64,000 bases of DNA from Chrysophaeum taylorii. Lineage: Eukaryota > Sar > Pelagophyceae > Pelagomonadales > Pelagomonadaceae. Position numbers and translations under genes: made by a program. The stretch covers positions 1-64,000 of the forward strand of contig JAQMWT010000342.1 of NCBI GenBank assembly GCA_029834535.1, written 5' to 3'. The notes beneath the pieces were generated by a model. It saw nothing but the letters and a program-made list of their open reading frames with translations, had not been told where the DNA came from and ran no database searches. Within the stretch, counting starts at the first letter, position 1. The number at the start of each line of letters is the position of its first letter. Shown here in pieces: positions 1 to 12,747 of this stretch.

Positions 1-173
1 GAGAAGTCGAAGTATATTATAGGTACATAGTCCACAAAATTGAACTTCTCTAACCACAGAGTAGGGTATTTGATTCAGTAGCTCTATGCTTTCCTCTCTA
101 ACATCTTCATCCGCAGATAATCATCTCCTACTAAAAGAAAAACAAATACCCTTATAACGCCAAGGACAGCTCC

Positions 174-746
174 ATGAGAAGCATGCACCCTTCGATAAGA
201 AAGTCCATGCCAGGGGCACCCTTGCATTTCGAGATGCGCAACAACGAGCTACCAATTTTCACAACATTCACCATTCCAGTGATTCTCAAGCATAAAAAGC
301 TGTTCAGGTTATTGCCAGTCCTGGACACCACCCATCTGACGTACCCTACCGTAAGTTCTTTGTGTGGATGTACGATTCATAAAAAACGCTTTCCTCATCC
401 ACACCACCTTATCAAGCAACCATCATTCGAAAAATTTTTCAACCTGGTGAAGCCTGGCATGTGACGGTGGTTACGTCTATCTGTGCTGCTCTCGGAATGG
501 GGATCCTTTCGAAATATCATTGTTTCAAGTGTCTCATTTCTAATTTTCTGTTAGTGTACTTTTGTCGTAGCACTAACTCAGCGAATTTTGTAACGCCTTG
601 AGTTTGTCCGTAATTTTTGCTCTACTTATGTTCATGTACAACTAAAACAAATCTATTGTGATTCCTTTAAACCTATTTATCTCAGCATGTTACAACCCCC
701 TTCCGTGTGGAACATGTATTAATATGTCCGCGTTCCCCCTTACTGC
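174..746 (+). pseudogene. Degenerate copia integrase N-terminal and core region
   Basis: Frames around 340-560 contain a Cys/Lys-rich stretch followed by a GEAWHV-like block, resembling the copia integrase zinc-binding end and the start of the catalytic core. The same nucleotide pattern recurs at 26690-26760 in another copia remnant. The reading frame is broken by stops. A TAA at 720-722 separates this part from the open frame starting at 747, although codons 723-746 still read as integrase (VPPYC before MSFNH). It is not a working gene. Confidence 0.55.
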
Positions 747-2762
747 ATGTCTTTTAATCATGAAGTCGAAGCCGCTGTTGGTCACATAGCCACTGCCGCG
801 TCTACACGACTCCGGCATATGCTTAATGTGTCCTATAAAGGTCCCCTAACAGATCCGGCACCACAATACCCGTGGGCTGTTATACATGCTATCCAATCAT
901 ATAACCTCCTCCCTAACGTTTCCCTCGAACGTATTTATAATAAAGTCCTAAGCCCCCAACAAGTTTTGTTAGACCAATGTAATGTTCCCCAACAAGACTA
1001 CCTCAAAGCTTTTGGTTCTGTTTGTTATCTGCATTTGGAACCTAACGAGTTTCATAAATATGAACCCCGATGTCGTCCCTACATCTATTTATGCGATGCT
1101 AACGTTATAAGCCCTTTAATAACAACCCATCTTAATCATTTATCCGATGTTGTCCTTAATCCTGAAAACGGTCAAGTCCGTGTTTCCTCTAAACTGACTT
1201 TTCCTCATCTTATTTCTAAATTTCCCCCTGATTATGAACAACATCCACCTCCCGCACCTTCACCCGACATTCCCTTCTCTGTTCACAGCACCCCCAATGA
1301 TGCGGCGCAGAGGGGGAATGCTATACCTACCGACACTGACCATGAGAGGGGGACTCCTTCTTCTCATCTCCATGCTCCCTCTCCCGCTCCCGCATGTGCT
1401 CCAGCTGCTTCTGCACCCGCTACTTCCGCCACCACACCTACATCTGAAGTGTCTTCCGACACTCTGCCACTTTTACCATCTTATCGGTCTCTCTATTCCC
1501 AGGATGTCCTCCGTCTCACCCGTGGTCCTCATCACCCTCAGCCTCGTCGCAAAACCAATCTCAAGGATGTTCTTACTCGTATTGCTTCGCCTACTGTTGC
1601 CGCTTATAAACAAGCCGGTGGTACGCTTGCCGATTTCAAGTATGACCTCTCTAAGCAGTACATAACATTCTGCGACCCCACCCTCCACTCCCTTCATATC
1701 GCTCATGGCATCCACTGGACGGCTATACCTCCAGAGGGGAAATTTGCACCATCCCTTCATCACCATGTGCACCAAGCGATTTCACAGTCCTCTTCAGTTA
1801 TGTGTCATAGGAGCCATAGCCACCCATCGCCTGATGCTCCTCATGTTCACTTCTACGACGACGTCAACCTTGCAGACTTTCACCTTCCTCAAGCTCTCGT
1901 TCATTTAATTTCTGAACATGCTCACGCCTTTCAAGTTCCTCCCGCTCAATGTGCTTATGCTTTGTTCACGCCCCACTCCATTTTGGATCATAATGACGCT
2001 TCTTATGGTGCTTCCGAGCCTCATCTCTCCGCCGTCGAAGACTATATCACCGTGCAATCGCATTACATTGAAGCCCACCTTGGTGATGCTCCTCTACTAG
2101 TCGTTCAACTCATCGAAGATCCCGGTCACGCTCATCTGCCCGATAATGTCGCTTCTTACACAATTACTCATCTGACGACGACTCATGACCCCAGCACGGT
2201 TGGTTCGGACGAATACAAGATTCAAGCCAAAGATATCAAAATTGATGAATATGAGTTGAACTGCCTCAAAGATCTCTCAGACGCTGATCGCAAAGCTTAT
2301 GTTGCTGCCATCTCCAAAGAGATTTTTGACATTGTTAAGTTTGGCTGCTTTGAACTAGCGCTGCCAATGGTCAACTCAAAGCCTATTGACACCCGTCTCG
2401 TCCTACGTATAAAAACCAACGCTGCTGGTCAGTACATTAGACATAAAGCACGCCTGGTCCTACGAGGACTCTTAGCCTCTCTGGGCACCGATTTCTTCAA
2501 CACATTCAGTCCTATGGCACAGCTTACCGGCATCCGTTGTGTTTTGGCGCTAGCAGCTCATCTGCGACTTCCCGTCTATCATGTCGACGTCCCTAACGCT
2601 TTTGTTCAAGCTCCCATCGACTCTCATGTCTATGTCAAACTGCCACAAGGCATTTACCTTCTCGATCCCGAAGATACTAAATACCAAGGCCGCCGTCTCC
2701 CAAAGCTACTTAAATCTCTCTATGGATTGCGTCAGAGCCCTGCCCTGTGGATCAAACTATAA
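747..2762 (+). pseudogene. pol: Copia pol fragment: integrase C-terminus, linker, RT fingers
   Basis: A 671-residue open frame. Residues 1-100 match the end of a copia integrase core (VEAAVGHI, then a PWAVIHAI block and FGSVCYL). Residues 150-300 are a Pro/Ala/Ser-rich linker. From about residue 500 comes the copia RT start (IDTRLVLRIK, HKARLVLRG, VYHVDVPNAFVQAP, KSLYGLRQSPALW). The frame ends at 2762 because one A is missing compared with copy B near 2752; the next frame, from 2747, continues the RT without loss. The ATG at 747 is simply the first one after an in-frame stop and is not the natural pol start. Confidence 0.85.
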
Positions 2763-3270
2763 ACGGCTTCTTTGATTCATTAGGCTACGCACGATTTCGA
2801 ACAGACACATGCATTTACGCTAAAGTCCAAGCTGACGCTACATTTCTAATTTGCACGCTCTCAGTAGACGACGTCGTCATTACTTGTACTTCGGAAACTC
2901 TACGTCGTGAGTTCCAGCAAGCCCTGAAAACGGAATACTCAGTCGACACCTTCGAGGAAGTCCATACTCTCCTAGGCATGCGCATAACGCGTACAACTGA
3001 TGGCTCTATATCACTGGACTGTCAGGCTAAGCTTGACGCATTGTTCGAAGAGTACCCCATTTTAATGCAGTTACGTCCCACTTCCACACCGATGTCACCA
3101 TCAACCACGTATAAATCTGGAGAGCCATCTTCTGATATGGACAAGTTCATCCTTCACACCTCCACTCTACTCGGCAAGCTCACGTTTGTCCAATTGGCCT
3201 GTCGCCCCGATCTATCACAAAGTCTTAGTCGTTGCTCTCGAGGAATGCATAATCCAGCCTTTCTACATGT

Positions 3271-4487
<1,217 letters not shown>

Positions 4488-5326
4488 TCAAGTACTAACA
4501 GGAACGCTCCGCTACTTGCGCAAGCCCGAAAATCGCAATCTTCGCCTCTGGTACTACTCTGGCTCTTCCTCTCTAATGGATCATCTTCGACTTCTTATCG
4601 GTAATCGTACCGACATGGCCACCATGTCGGATTACACTAAAGAACAAGTTAATTCAGGTAATTTTGATCCACTGGTCGCGTTCGTCGATGCCGATAATGC
4701 ACCCTCTTATGAACAAGACCGCAAGTCTACAACCGGTTACGCTATCTTTTGTTTGGTTCTCTCATCACTTGGAAGTCTAAGTTGCAGCCTATTACAGCTA
4801 CTTCTACGCATGAGAGTGAACTTATCGCCCTTTATATGTGTGCCGATGATGTGGTCTGGTAACGAAAATTGTTAACAGAAATGGCATTCGCTATAAATCC
4901 TCACTTCTATCTCCGCCAACCTTCAGGGAAAGACTTGCTACTAGATTATGATGCTCACGACAATCCCCTCCCATCGGACATGTCGTTCATACGTAACAAT
5001 CCTATACTGGGAGACTCTGCCTCTGCTATTCATCTTTCCAATAATCCCGATAGTGCGACTAAGGCCAAAGCTATTAGCACACGCTGGTTCCGTATTCGCG
5101 ACTACGTACAGTTAAAACGTATACGTCTACATCATGTTTCCGGTACCCAAAATATCGCCGATGGATTTACTAAACCCTTTGGAGCTCCGCTCTTCAGCAG
5201 ATTTCGCACGTTACTCGGCTTACAACAACCCATAGCTCAACAAGATGGTTAATCCTTACCCTTCATTATGTCCGAAATGACTTTAAACTAACCCTGTTAT
5301 GTAAAGGAATACTGGCTCGCGAAAAT

Positions 5327-7009
5327 GTGAAATGCAATGAAAGATGTGATGTGGATATTCTTTTTACGATGAATCCCACTAAAAACAAAGATGCTGCGAG
5401 CCGGCGCCATTCTACCCTGAACCGTGATCGTGGTGGTGCACCGTCACTATCCCCACCTTTTAATGCTCTAACTCCAAGCGTTGCACCGACTAGTTCCCCT
5501 AATCGGAAGCATCAAACCTATTTTTCGGTGGCTCAAGGACATCAATCTACGCCCGTTACGCCTAAGGCACCCAAGGCAACTGTCCAACAACCGTCTAAAT
5601 CGCAAACATCAAAGTCTGAGCAACATGCATCGCACTGCTTCGATGTACCGCGCCCTTTCTTTCTGTTGACTTGTGTGATGTGTAATTTGTCGAACCATGG
5701 GATAGCGTTAATTCGCAACAATCAGCATCCCTTCCAACTCTCTTGTTATAATGATCCAGCTGCCCACATAAGAGCCATAATCCTCCGTCTTGGAAAGTCC
5801 ATTGCCATTAACAAGCTGCTCAAAGAGGCAATCATGCAGACTGCAACATCCCTTAACGTTGATGCTTCTAAAATTCTCGTCAATCCAGACGCTAACACCA
5901 TGCTCTTACTGCAGCTGCCCTTCATTTCGAGCGTAAATCTTGAGATTCTTGTAGCAGCTTGGTCTTTGTTACAATCTGTGGAAGATAAAACCTGCGTAGT
6001 TACCAATCCTGAAGGAGTTACTTAGAGTGCTCATCGAACGCTTTGTTAACGATGTTTCTCATCAACTTGACGCAACTTCTTCCGAGACGGTACCGCCAAT
6101 GCTACACTACTTTTGCCAACTTCCACCTAATCAACAATTAGCATTTAAAAACGTGTTATAATCCAAGTTGGCTACCCATCCCATATCACTGACATCTTCT
6201 CTAATAATACCTCTTCTGAAGATGTGTCACCAGCGCCGATCGATAATGCACCCGCTGAGCCCACGCCAGATAAAGCTAACGACAATATGGCTGAATTTTT
6301 ACACCAATTAAAAGAAGAGATTCGGTCTTTATCTCTACGTCTCACTAACACCGAACAGCAATTGATGGCACGAGAACATCAACTATCGCTTGCTCTAACT
6401 TCTCTCGCACAGATGCAAGACACCTACGAAACTCTTAATTCCCAAGTGACCGAGAACATCAAACATGTTTCCTTGTTAGATAACAATTTGTCAAGTCTTC
6501 AAATGCATCAGAACACCATAATCCCGACCTCTGCTGTGTTTGTCCATATCATTTCTCGGTCGCTTATCTCGTCTATTGGACAGCTCCCTCCAGATACGTA
6601 TAATGAGGCACAGCGAGTTCTAATCGACGCAGCAGCTCATAACCTCCACACAGCTATGTCTGATGCACATGATCGTGTTATTCCTGCATTGGATCTACAC
6701 GCTCTTACACCAGATGCTGCTATGTCTTTCCTTTCGTCTGTTGTGTCACCCTTGGTCACCTTGAGTGACGCAATGACTACGCACAATACCAACACTGCTA
6801 ACGACCTATCCTCCGATGATCATAATTCGTCTTCTCCAGAGTTAATGGAATTGGACAATAATAGCGAGGATGAATTGGACCACACATCTGATGTTGTGGT
6901 TGTCAGTCACATCGCGGTCTCCTCGTCGCATGGCGACAAGCTTGATGATCACTCTCCGCCGACCCACCTTTCGGCGCCCCTCGTCTACAGGCCCGTGATT
7001 CCGGACTAG
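5327..7009 (+). pseudogene. Extra ORF downstream of copia pol (ORF3), copy A
   Basis: It begins 75 bp after the RNase H stop in another frame. The first 232 codons (5327-6025) match copy B (58954-60519) but lack exactly 144 codons between two GTCTGAG repeats; the single remaining copy is at 5614-5620. A frameshift ends that part at 6025. The remainder, 6224-7009, encodes a heptad-rich helical stretch (around ELKEEIRSL to AQMQDTY) and an acidic Ser/Asp-rich tail, then runs into a SINE-like insert at 6900. I do not recognise a family; a structural (gag-like) or nucleic-acid-binding role is only inference. Confidence 0.6.
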
Positions 7010-7070
7010 CTCCTGTCGGTCCGGCCTGGCTCCCATGCTCGGGAGAGGTCTGAAGTTAGTTAGTCAGTTA
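6900..7070 (+). mobile_element. 5'-truncated SINE-like element in ORF3 of copia A
   Basis: It matches the 3' half of the family at 22027-22407, ending in TTAGTTAGTCAGTTA. Copy B reads straight across this point (GATGTTGTGG then ATACCGAT), so the insertion is exact and only a GG duplication is visible. 5' truncation and a simple-repeat tail fit target-primed reverse transcription. Confidence 0.75.
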
Positions 7071-7638
7071 GGATACCGATATTGCTTCTTTGCGCAACAT
7101 CACAACACGCTCGACGTCATAATTAATTTGTCCTGCTCTGTTGTTGTTTGTCCCATTGTTCACTGTTCTCATGTATATTGCACAAGTTCCGCTTCAAGAT
7201 CGTCTGAAATGCATAAACCGTTTTCACACGTTGAGGGGGCCCAGAGAGCTACACTATTATGTGTGCGACACTGGAACATTTCACACCTATCTCTACACGA
7301 GGGTTTTCTCTCCGTAATACGGCTTTCCCTCTTCCCTTCCTTACCCTTCCGCAATTATATATTTTCACGACTATGAAGAACCCAGTCTGAAGCTCTTTTC
7401 CAACATGGAGTAGGCCTCCAGGTGCGTACCGTCAGGTACGGGGTGTTCTGTTTAATTAACATAGGCTTCGTTCCTCGTTATCAGTGTAAACGCTTCTATG
7501 GGACCTAATGTCCTTAAGGAGTTCGGGCTCAAATCCCTACCTTGTGTAGTAGCATGTGACAAGCGGAAAGGTCTGTACACGCCTAAGACTGCACGCAGTC
7601 TCTACCATGTACCCGGAGAGGGTCAAATCTCTCCACCT
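7071..7638 (+). repeat. 3' non-coding end of copia A, putative LTR region
   Basis: Non-coding DNA shared with 57553-58080 (-). The shared block ends at CTCTCCACCT. No second copy of it lies in the window, so the LTR borders cannot be set, and a TG...CA frame was not found with confidence. The small ORF starting MGPNVLKE lies in it and has no coding look. Confidence 0.5.
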
Positions 7639-7640
7639 AT

Positions 7641-8012
7641 TTGTTTTCGTGTGATCAAGCTCACGCTATTCCGTTGCTTATTGATAACGCTAGCGCACTA
7701 CACGTCGCTAATCATCCTAAAGTCAGTGCTCCTTCTCGTCATTCCAACTTACGAGAATTTCGCATTCGTGACTACCAAGCTAATTCGATCATTAGACCTC
7801 TCTGGTGTCCTACTCTCTACCAGGTCGCTGATTATTTTTCGAAGCTCCTTCCTCGCAACTTGTTTCACAAGTTCAAAAACGCCTACGGCGTTCACTCCAC
7901 TTCATCCTCCCCACCATCACACCAAGTTACTCTTTCGGCTACTCTTCCACCGTACGACTCTGTCCAGAACACTCTCTACATCCTTGTCGATGGTAAGGCG
8001 CTTCCTGCTTAG
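7641..8012 (+). pseudogene. RNase H C-terminal fragment of a second copia family
   Basis: 123 codons with the typical last copia RNase H blocks: LLIDNASALHVANHP, LREFRIRDY, then a V..VADYFSKLLPR block equivalent to the usual VADxxTKxL. The sequence differs clearly from element A, so this is an older element truncated where copia A ends at 7638. The remainder after ADYFSK is Ser/Pro-rich. An inverted-repeat-rich repeat starts about 50 bp downstream, as it does after the RNase H of element D. Confidence 0.75.
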
Positions 8013-8049
8013 TTTGATCCAGATTTCGCTCCCCGCGTTCAATCTGTGA

Positions 8050-8596
8050 GGGCGTAGAGATAGAAAATCCGAATTAGGGTTAGTACCCCCTACTCTAGGG
8101 TTAGTTCACTTAACTTTGCCACCTTTTGATTTAATTCATTTTATTAAATTTAAGAAAACGCTGTGTTATTCACACCGGCTGTCCTCGATTAAGAGACAGA
8201 TTCGAGGACAGACTACCACTGTTCTCACGCTCTGCTGAAGGGTAACACAGTTGTGATTGCTGTCCTCTAATTCCATTTAGGGTTAGGACCCCCCCCTTAA
8301 CCTCACTCTCACACTAACAACCCCAAAATCGCTGTGTCGAACACCGTGCTGCTGCTCTTTGTGTCGTCGTTAGAGGACAGGACGAAAGGCAGCACTACCA
8401 CTGCCACCATTCTCTACCAGAGGCACAGTGATTTTTACTGTTCTCTAGGTTTGGACCCAGTCCGGTACTGATAGAGAAACGTCCTCCGAAAGACATCGAT
8501 CTCGATCGACGTCTCGGACAAAGACTCGGGATTTCCAGAAAAGAGCAATCTCCTGAAGTTCCTGAAAGTTTTAAGACCGTAGTCAAGTCTCATCGC
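8050..8596 (+). repeat. Repeat family rich in CTGTCCTC inverted repeats
   Basis: No gene. Related blocks lie at 23100-23310 (+) and 40535-40665 (-). Visible inverted pairs are CTGTCCTCGA/TCGAGGACAG at about 8180-8213 and CTGTCCTCTAA/TTAGAGGACAG at about 8261-8380, the latter enclosing a C-run and TTAGGGTTAG. Two of the three copies abut copia RNase H fragments, so it may be LTR DNA of that family. The inverted orientation next to element D argues for an independent small palindromic element instead. Confidence 0.55.
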
Positions 8597-10737
8597 TTGC
8601 TACTGGTGAACAAGTGTGAACAAAGTGTGAAAGGCAACCAACAACGCGCAATACGCAACCCGAAAACGACTCACGACCCACAAGTCGCGAGTCTGGAAGT
8701 AGCGACGCAATTCGCTACACAACAAGCTCACTGGCACCAGCTCCAAGCTAAGTTGCAACAGCTCAAAGCTAATTTCTCAGATCAACTCGCCGCCGATAAT
8801 GCTGCCTTAAAAGCCAAAATCACCGCTGATTACGCCGCTGAGTACGCTGTTCTAAGAGCCAAAATCACTGCCGCAATCGAAGCTCAAGACGAGCAACTCG
8901 ATCAAGACGAGCAACTTGAACAAGCTCCCCAACCAGCTGTTCTTACGGCAACCCCCCTCAAGCAAAAGCGAACTTCTCACGAAGTCGCGACCCAAGACCT
9001 GATCATCTCGATGGTCACCCCCCCCCATGCCGACAACCCCACCGGATGTAAAACACCCCACGACAAAGTCTCAGACCCCATTGCCTTCCCTCCGGACCCA
9101 GGCATAGCCAAGGTTACTCCACAACCTGGCACACCCCACATTCACGAGGACACTCCACCTTGTTCGAATATCGCACCAGCAATGTTGAACACACCACCGC
9201 CAATAAACATTACTCCCTTCACTCCACCAACCCCACCGGAGCCTCCACCTCCTTCACTGGAGCCTAACTCCCCACTATCGGCGACTCCCGCTACACCACC
9301 TATACAAGTTCTCCTTGATGATCATGCCACCTACGGCCATGACGGCCCCGGCACCTTCATCCCTGACCAAGCCCCCACCGCGGCTCAAGCTCCTGCCGCC
9401 CCACTGTCCGATTCCCTTGTCCGATATCCATCAACTTCCGCAAGTCACTCTCCTCATGACTTTCCTCTCCATCCACAAGACCATGCCACCTACGGCCACG
9501 ACGGCCCCGGCACTTCCATTTCTACCACAGCTCCTTCCGCGGCTCCAGCTACTGCCGCCCACCATCGGACCCTCCTGACAGACCTTCAACACCTTTCGAA
9601 AGTCGCTGTTCCCCCGATTTGCCCCTCCACCCGCGTGACTATGCATTCCACGACTACGACCATTCCTCCGTCCCCACTCAAGCAACACTCCACCTCCTTT
9701 CTCCAAGTTCCAATGCACCTCCGTCTGCGCTCCAACGCGAGTTTGCCACAACTATGGCTGCACTCCGCTCCCAAACCGCTGAATTGGCCGCAACTAAGGC
9801 CACGCTCATTCGCAAGGATGACGCTTTGTCCTCCGCAGCCAACAAACTCACCACCACCGACGCCGCCCTGGCTGTCTCCACTGCCCAGCTCGCCATCCAA
9901 GCCGACGAACTGGTCTCCTCCCAAGCTGAACTCCATCTCACCCACACCCAGCTCAAAGCACACTCGAAACTGCCCACGCTGATGACACCCGCAGCTCCCA
10001 CCTTGAAACCAACGCCGTCCTCCAAACCATTCTTACCTCATTGGATGCCACCCACCCCACCCAAGATGCTGCATCGCATCTTTCACCTCCTTTCCCCATC
10101 CACAACCAACCCTCATCCCCTTCCGAACCAACCTCCAATGCCTCTCCCCCGATTCTCCCCGAGTATCATCACCACCTCCACGGATGCCCTGGACCCGGTT
10201 CTCCTGGTTCACCACCTACTCCACCTATCTGTTCTCAATCCCCCGCCATCTCTGACCCCTCCTCCTCTGCCAAATCACTCTTCGCCTCTCTGGCACCCCC
10301 TAAACCCCTTTGCACCCGCTCGCCTTATGAGCCACTTGGCTCATTCCAACTCGACCACATCCCCGCGTCCGAGTTGCGAGGGCGTACATTCAACACCGGC
10401 GACCGTACCCCTACCACCAGCGACGATCACCACGTGCAAAGTCCCACCAAGAAACAAGACCACCAACATCAAGAGTCGACAAGTTCCGAATTATCAAAAG
10501 ACAGCTCTTTCCCTGATGGTCATGCTCACCATCATGCTGTCAAGGCAAGGGCTTCTTCTCTCTACGGGCACAACGGCCCAGGAAGCAGTCTTGTCGAAGG
10601 AACACCAAGCCACCTCGTTCCCACTTTCGACAAGTCAAAGAACAAGACGCCTCGAGATATTCCCGAGTATTATGCCTACATCGACTATGGCAACCACACC
10701 CAAAAACCTAAGACTCCACCGTATTCTATGCCCCAGG
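8597..10737 (+). pseudogene. Long Pro/Thr/His-rich low-complexity ORF, 5' part
   Basis: Three overlapping + frames (8597-9982, 9619-10035, 10041-10781) read as one protein broken by about two frameshifts. The first 120 residues are Ala/Gln/Lys-rich and helical (two AALKAKITADYAAEY-like units). A Pro/Thr-rich region follows with a repeated HATYGHDGPGT motif (residues near 250 and 300, and a weaker YGHNGPGS near 10560). A second Ala-rich coiled-coil stretch lies at 9750-9960 (AELAATKATL). The frame at 10041 continues past the transposon at 10738-12149 when that insert and one 12-bp repeat are removed. No family recognised; gag-like retroelement protein or repetitive host surface protein are both possible. 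Confidence 0.45.
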
Positions 10738-12149
10738 GACCGGGTCGCTCTTGGGATAATGGTTTACGTACCCAGGGATAATAAATTTTGGGTACCCCTA
10801 TGGCACTATAAGAAGTCCAATGTTGGGATCAAGTGTTTAACGGTGCTACGTGGCTGCAACCCTGCCCTGACTCGCTTGAAACCGCTCTAGAAAGAGGGAC
10901 GCGCACAGTGGTGGCGGTGCGGGTGCTTGAAGGTTTTGGTGTGGTGTGTGGGCACGCGCACAGAGGTGGTGTGGTGTGGTGCGGTGTGGTGTGGTGTGGT
11001 GTCGTGTGGTGTGGGGTGGGGTGGCAGCAGAGCCTGGAATGGCAGCGCGCTTAGTTGCGGCCGCGGCCGCGGCCGCGATGTCGAGCAGGCTTCGCGCTCA
11101 ACGCCTCTCCGCCGTGCGCTTTGGCACCGCGACCACGGCCGCGCTTGCGGAAGGGCAGGATAATCGTGTTTTCCGGGACTTGAGCGTGCTTGAGGCGGAT
11201 TGCGAGAGCGAGAACGTGCTTGCACTTGTAATAGTGCCAGAATTTGGGGCAGCTGCACGTGTAGAACGTGGGCGATTCATGTCCGGGTCCAGCCTTTTTG
11301 AGGGCGTGGGCCGCCCCGACGATGCTCAGAGCCTCGTCCAGGGACTTCCCGTCCAGGGTGCGAGACAAGCCACCGTTTTCTGCGACGACGACAAAGTCAC
11401 GGAGAAATCGAAGGGTCTGCTCGCTCATGGTCGCCTTGACAGAAATGCCCTTTACTGCTTCGTGTCCGGACGACGAGAGTAAGACGAAGGAGTCGGACTT
11501 GACTTTCTTGAGGAAGTCGCCATCGAGCTTGCCAGCGTGAATGTACTCCTGCGCCTCCTTCCAATCCCTGCCGTTGATCTGCGGGTGCTGAGCAAATAGC
11601 CATCGTTTTGGCTCTGAGACTCGAGGTACCGGACGATGCTTCTCCAGGCTGGAACTACGCCAACGACCTCGAGGGCAGTGCCATCCTCCTTGATGAGGTT
11701 GTTGCAGGATTCGTTGCTGTTGTCGTCGCGCGGCGTACCGGGAGCACCCGTTCGAGCCCGGATCCAGCCGGCCTTTTTCTCATACTTCGCCAGACCGTAC
11801 TCCGGGCACCAGAATTCGATGAATGCGGGGCACTTCTCGGTCCACTCGTCGGTGAAGCGACGCAGGAGTACCTAGTCGAGACCGCCGCCGATCGTGACGA
11901 CGCTAATTTGCTCCATCTCGAGCACACAGGACGTTCCGTCGCACTCGTTCTCAGTGAGCATCTTCAAAGCAGCGACAAATATCTCGTTGAGTGGTCGCAG
12001 CGGTCGCTCCGCCGTGCTGAACACTGATTTTTTTAGTCGCGTGCATCAGGAGTGACGTCACGACTTCCAGACTTCTTATAGTGCCATAGAGGTACCCAAA
12101 ATTTATTATCCCTGGGTACGTAAACCATTATCCCCCAAGGGAATTTTCC
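10738..12149 (-). mobile_element. Mutator-like transposon with 65-bp inner inverted repeats
   Basis: GGGATAATGGTTTACGTACC starts an inverted repeat at 10753-10817, matched by 12070-12134 with one mismatch in 65 bp. A 12-bp direct repeat CTATGCCCCAGG lies exactly 15 bp outside each arm (10726-10737 and 12150-12161). Removing the insert plus one repeat (1424 bp) rejoins the surrounding reading frame in phase, so this repeat is the likely target duplication. It is longer than the 9-10 bp usual for MULEs. Inside is a minus-strand transposase remnant with a SWIM zinc finger. A GTGGTGTG-rich stretch (10965-11030) and a GCGGCC run (11056-11078) also lie inside. Confidence 0.75.
11051..12030 (-). pseudogene. 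MULE transposase C-terminal remnant with SWIM zinc finger
   Basis: The 125-codon frame at 11051-11428 contains CSCPKFWHYYKCKH, a CxC-x8-CxH SWIM finger, which Mutator-like transposases carry at their C-terminus, followed by a Gly/Arg tail. Upstream on the same strand (about 11990-11640), other frames read FTDEWTEKCPAF and NSNESCNNLIKE, the typical block where MULE transposases have a W-rich stretch and TNNxxExxN. The DDE catalytic part is absent, and frameshifts and a stop are present. It is a non-autonomous or decayed copy. Confidence 0.75.
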
Positions 12150-12649
12150 CTATGCCCCAGGCACAAGAGCCGCAGGCCACTTACAACATCCCCTCTGATT
12201 CAGCCCCCCGGTATGATGCATACAGCGAAGAAGCAAGACCCACTTCACTAGTCTCGAAGACGGTCTCCTCGACCATTCCACATCAGCCGCCTGATCCAAG
12301 CACCACCAATGACCCAGCAATGCCGTATCCACAAAGACAAGACACGCGGTTAACGGTCCCACGGTCAACATACTCGCAGGCACTCACCGCACCTGCAGGT
12401 ATCAGCTCAGATTCACAAGGCATTCCCGCCTTATTCGACATCTCTCGATCAGCAGCTCCCGATCACTTCGAAGCGCGTTCCGCCTCGCCGCCTTCTCCCC
12501 ACGAAGACAGGCGCGCACTGCCGTTTACCCGCGCTCGCTGCTGCACCCACCATCCACCTTCTCGGTCGGATGCACAGGATGACAACAGGTTGCATGGACC
12601 CATCTGCGACCACCATGTGTCTTCCACGAGCACCAGTCGCAGCACCTGA
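12150..12649 (+). pseudogene. Continuation of the Pro/Thr-rich ORF after the MULE
   Basis: The frame resumes with MPQAQEPQ, in the same phase as the frame left at 10737 (MPQ on both sides, from the duplicated 12 bp). Composition stays Pro/Ser/Thr/Asp-rich. It ends in a stop at 12647-12649. Confidence 0.45.
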
Positions 12650-12747
12650 TCACCCGCTCCCTAACTTTCGGTCAGAGGACGCAATCCTTCCTTTCGGCTG
12701 CCGATCCTTATGTCTCACCGCGACCAAACTTCTGGAATGCTTTCCCC

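Noticed and set aside
8270-8285. TTAGGGTTAGG as interstitial telomere repeat
   Set aside because: Fewer than two full units, and part of a dispersed repeat family.
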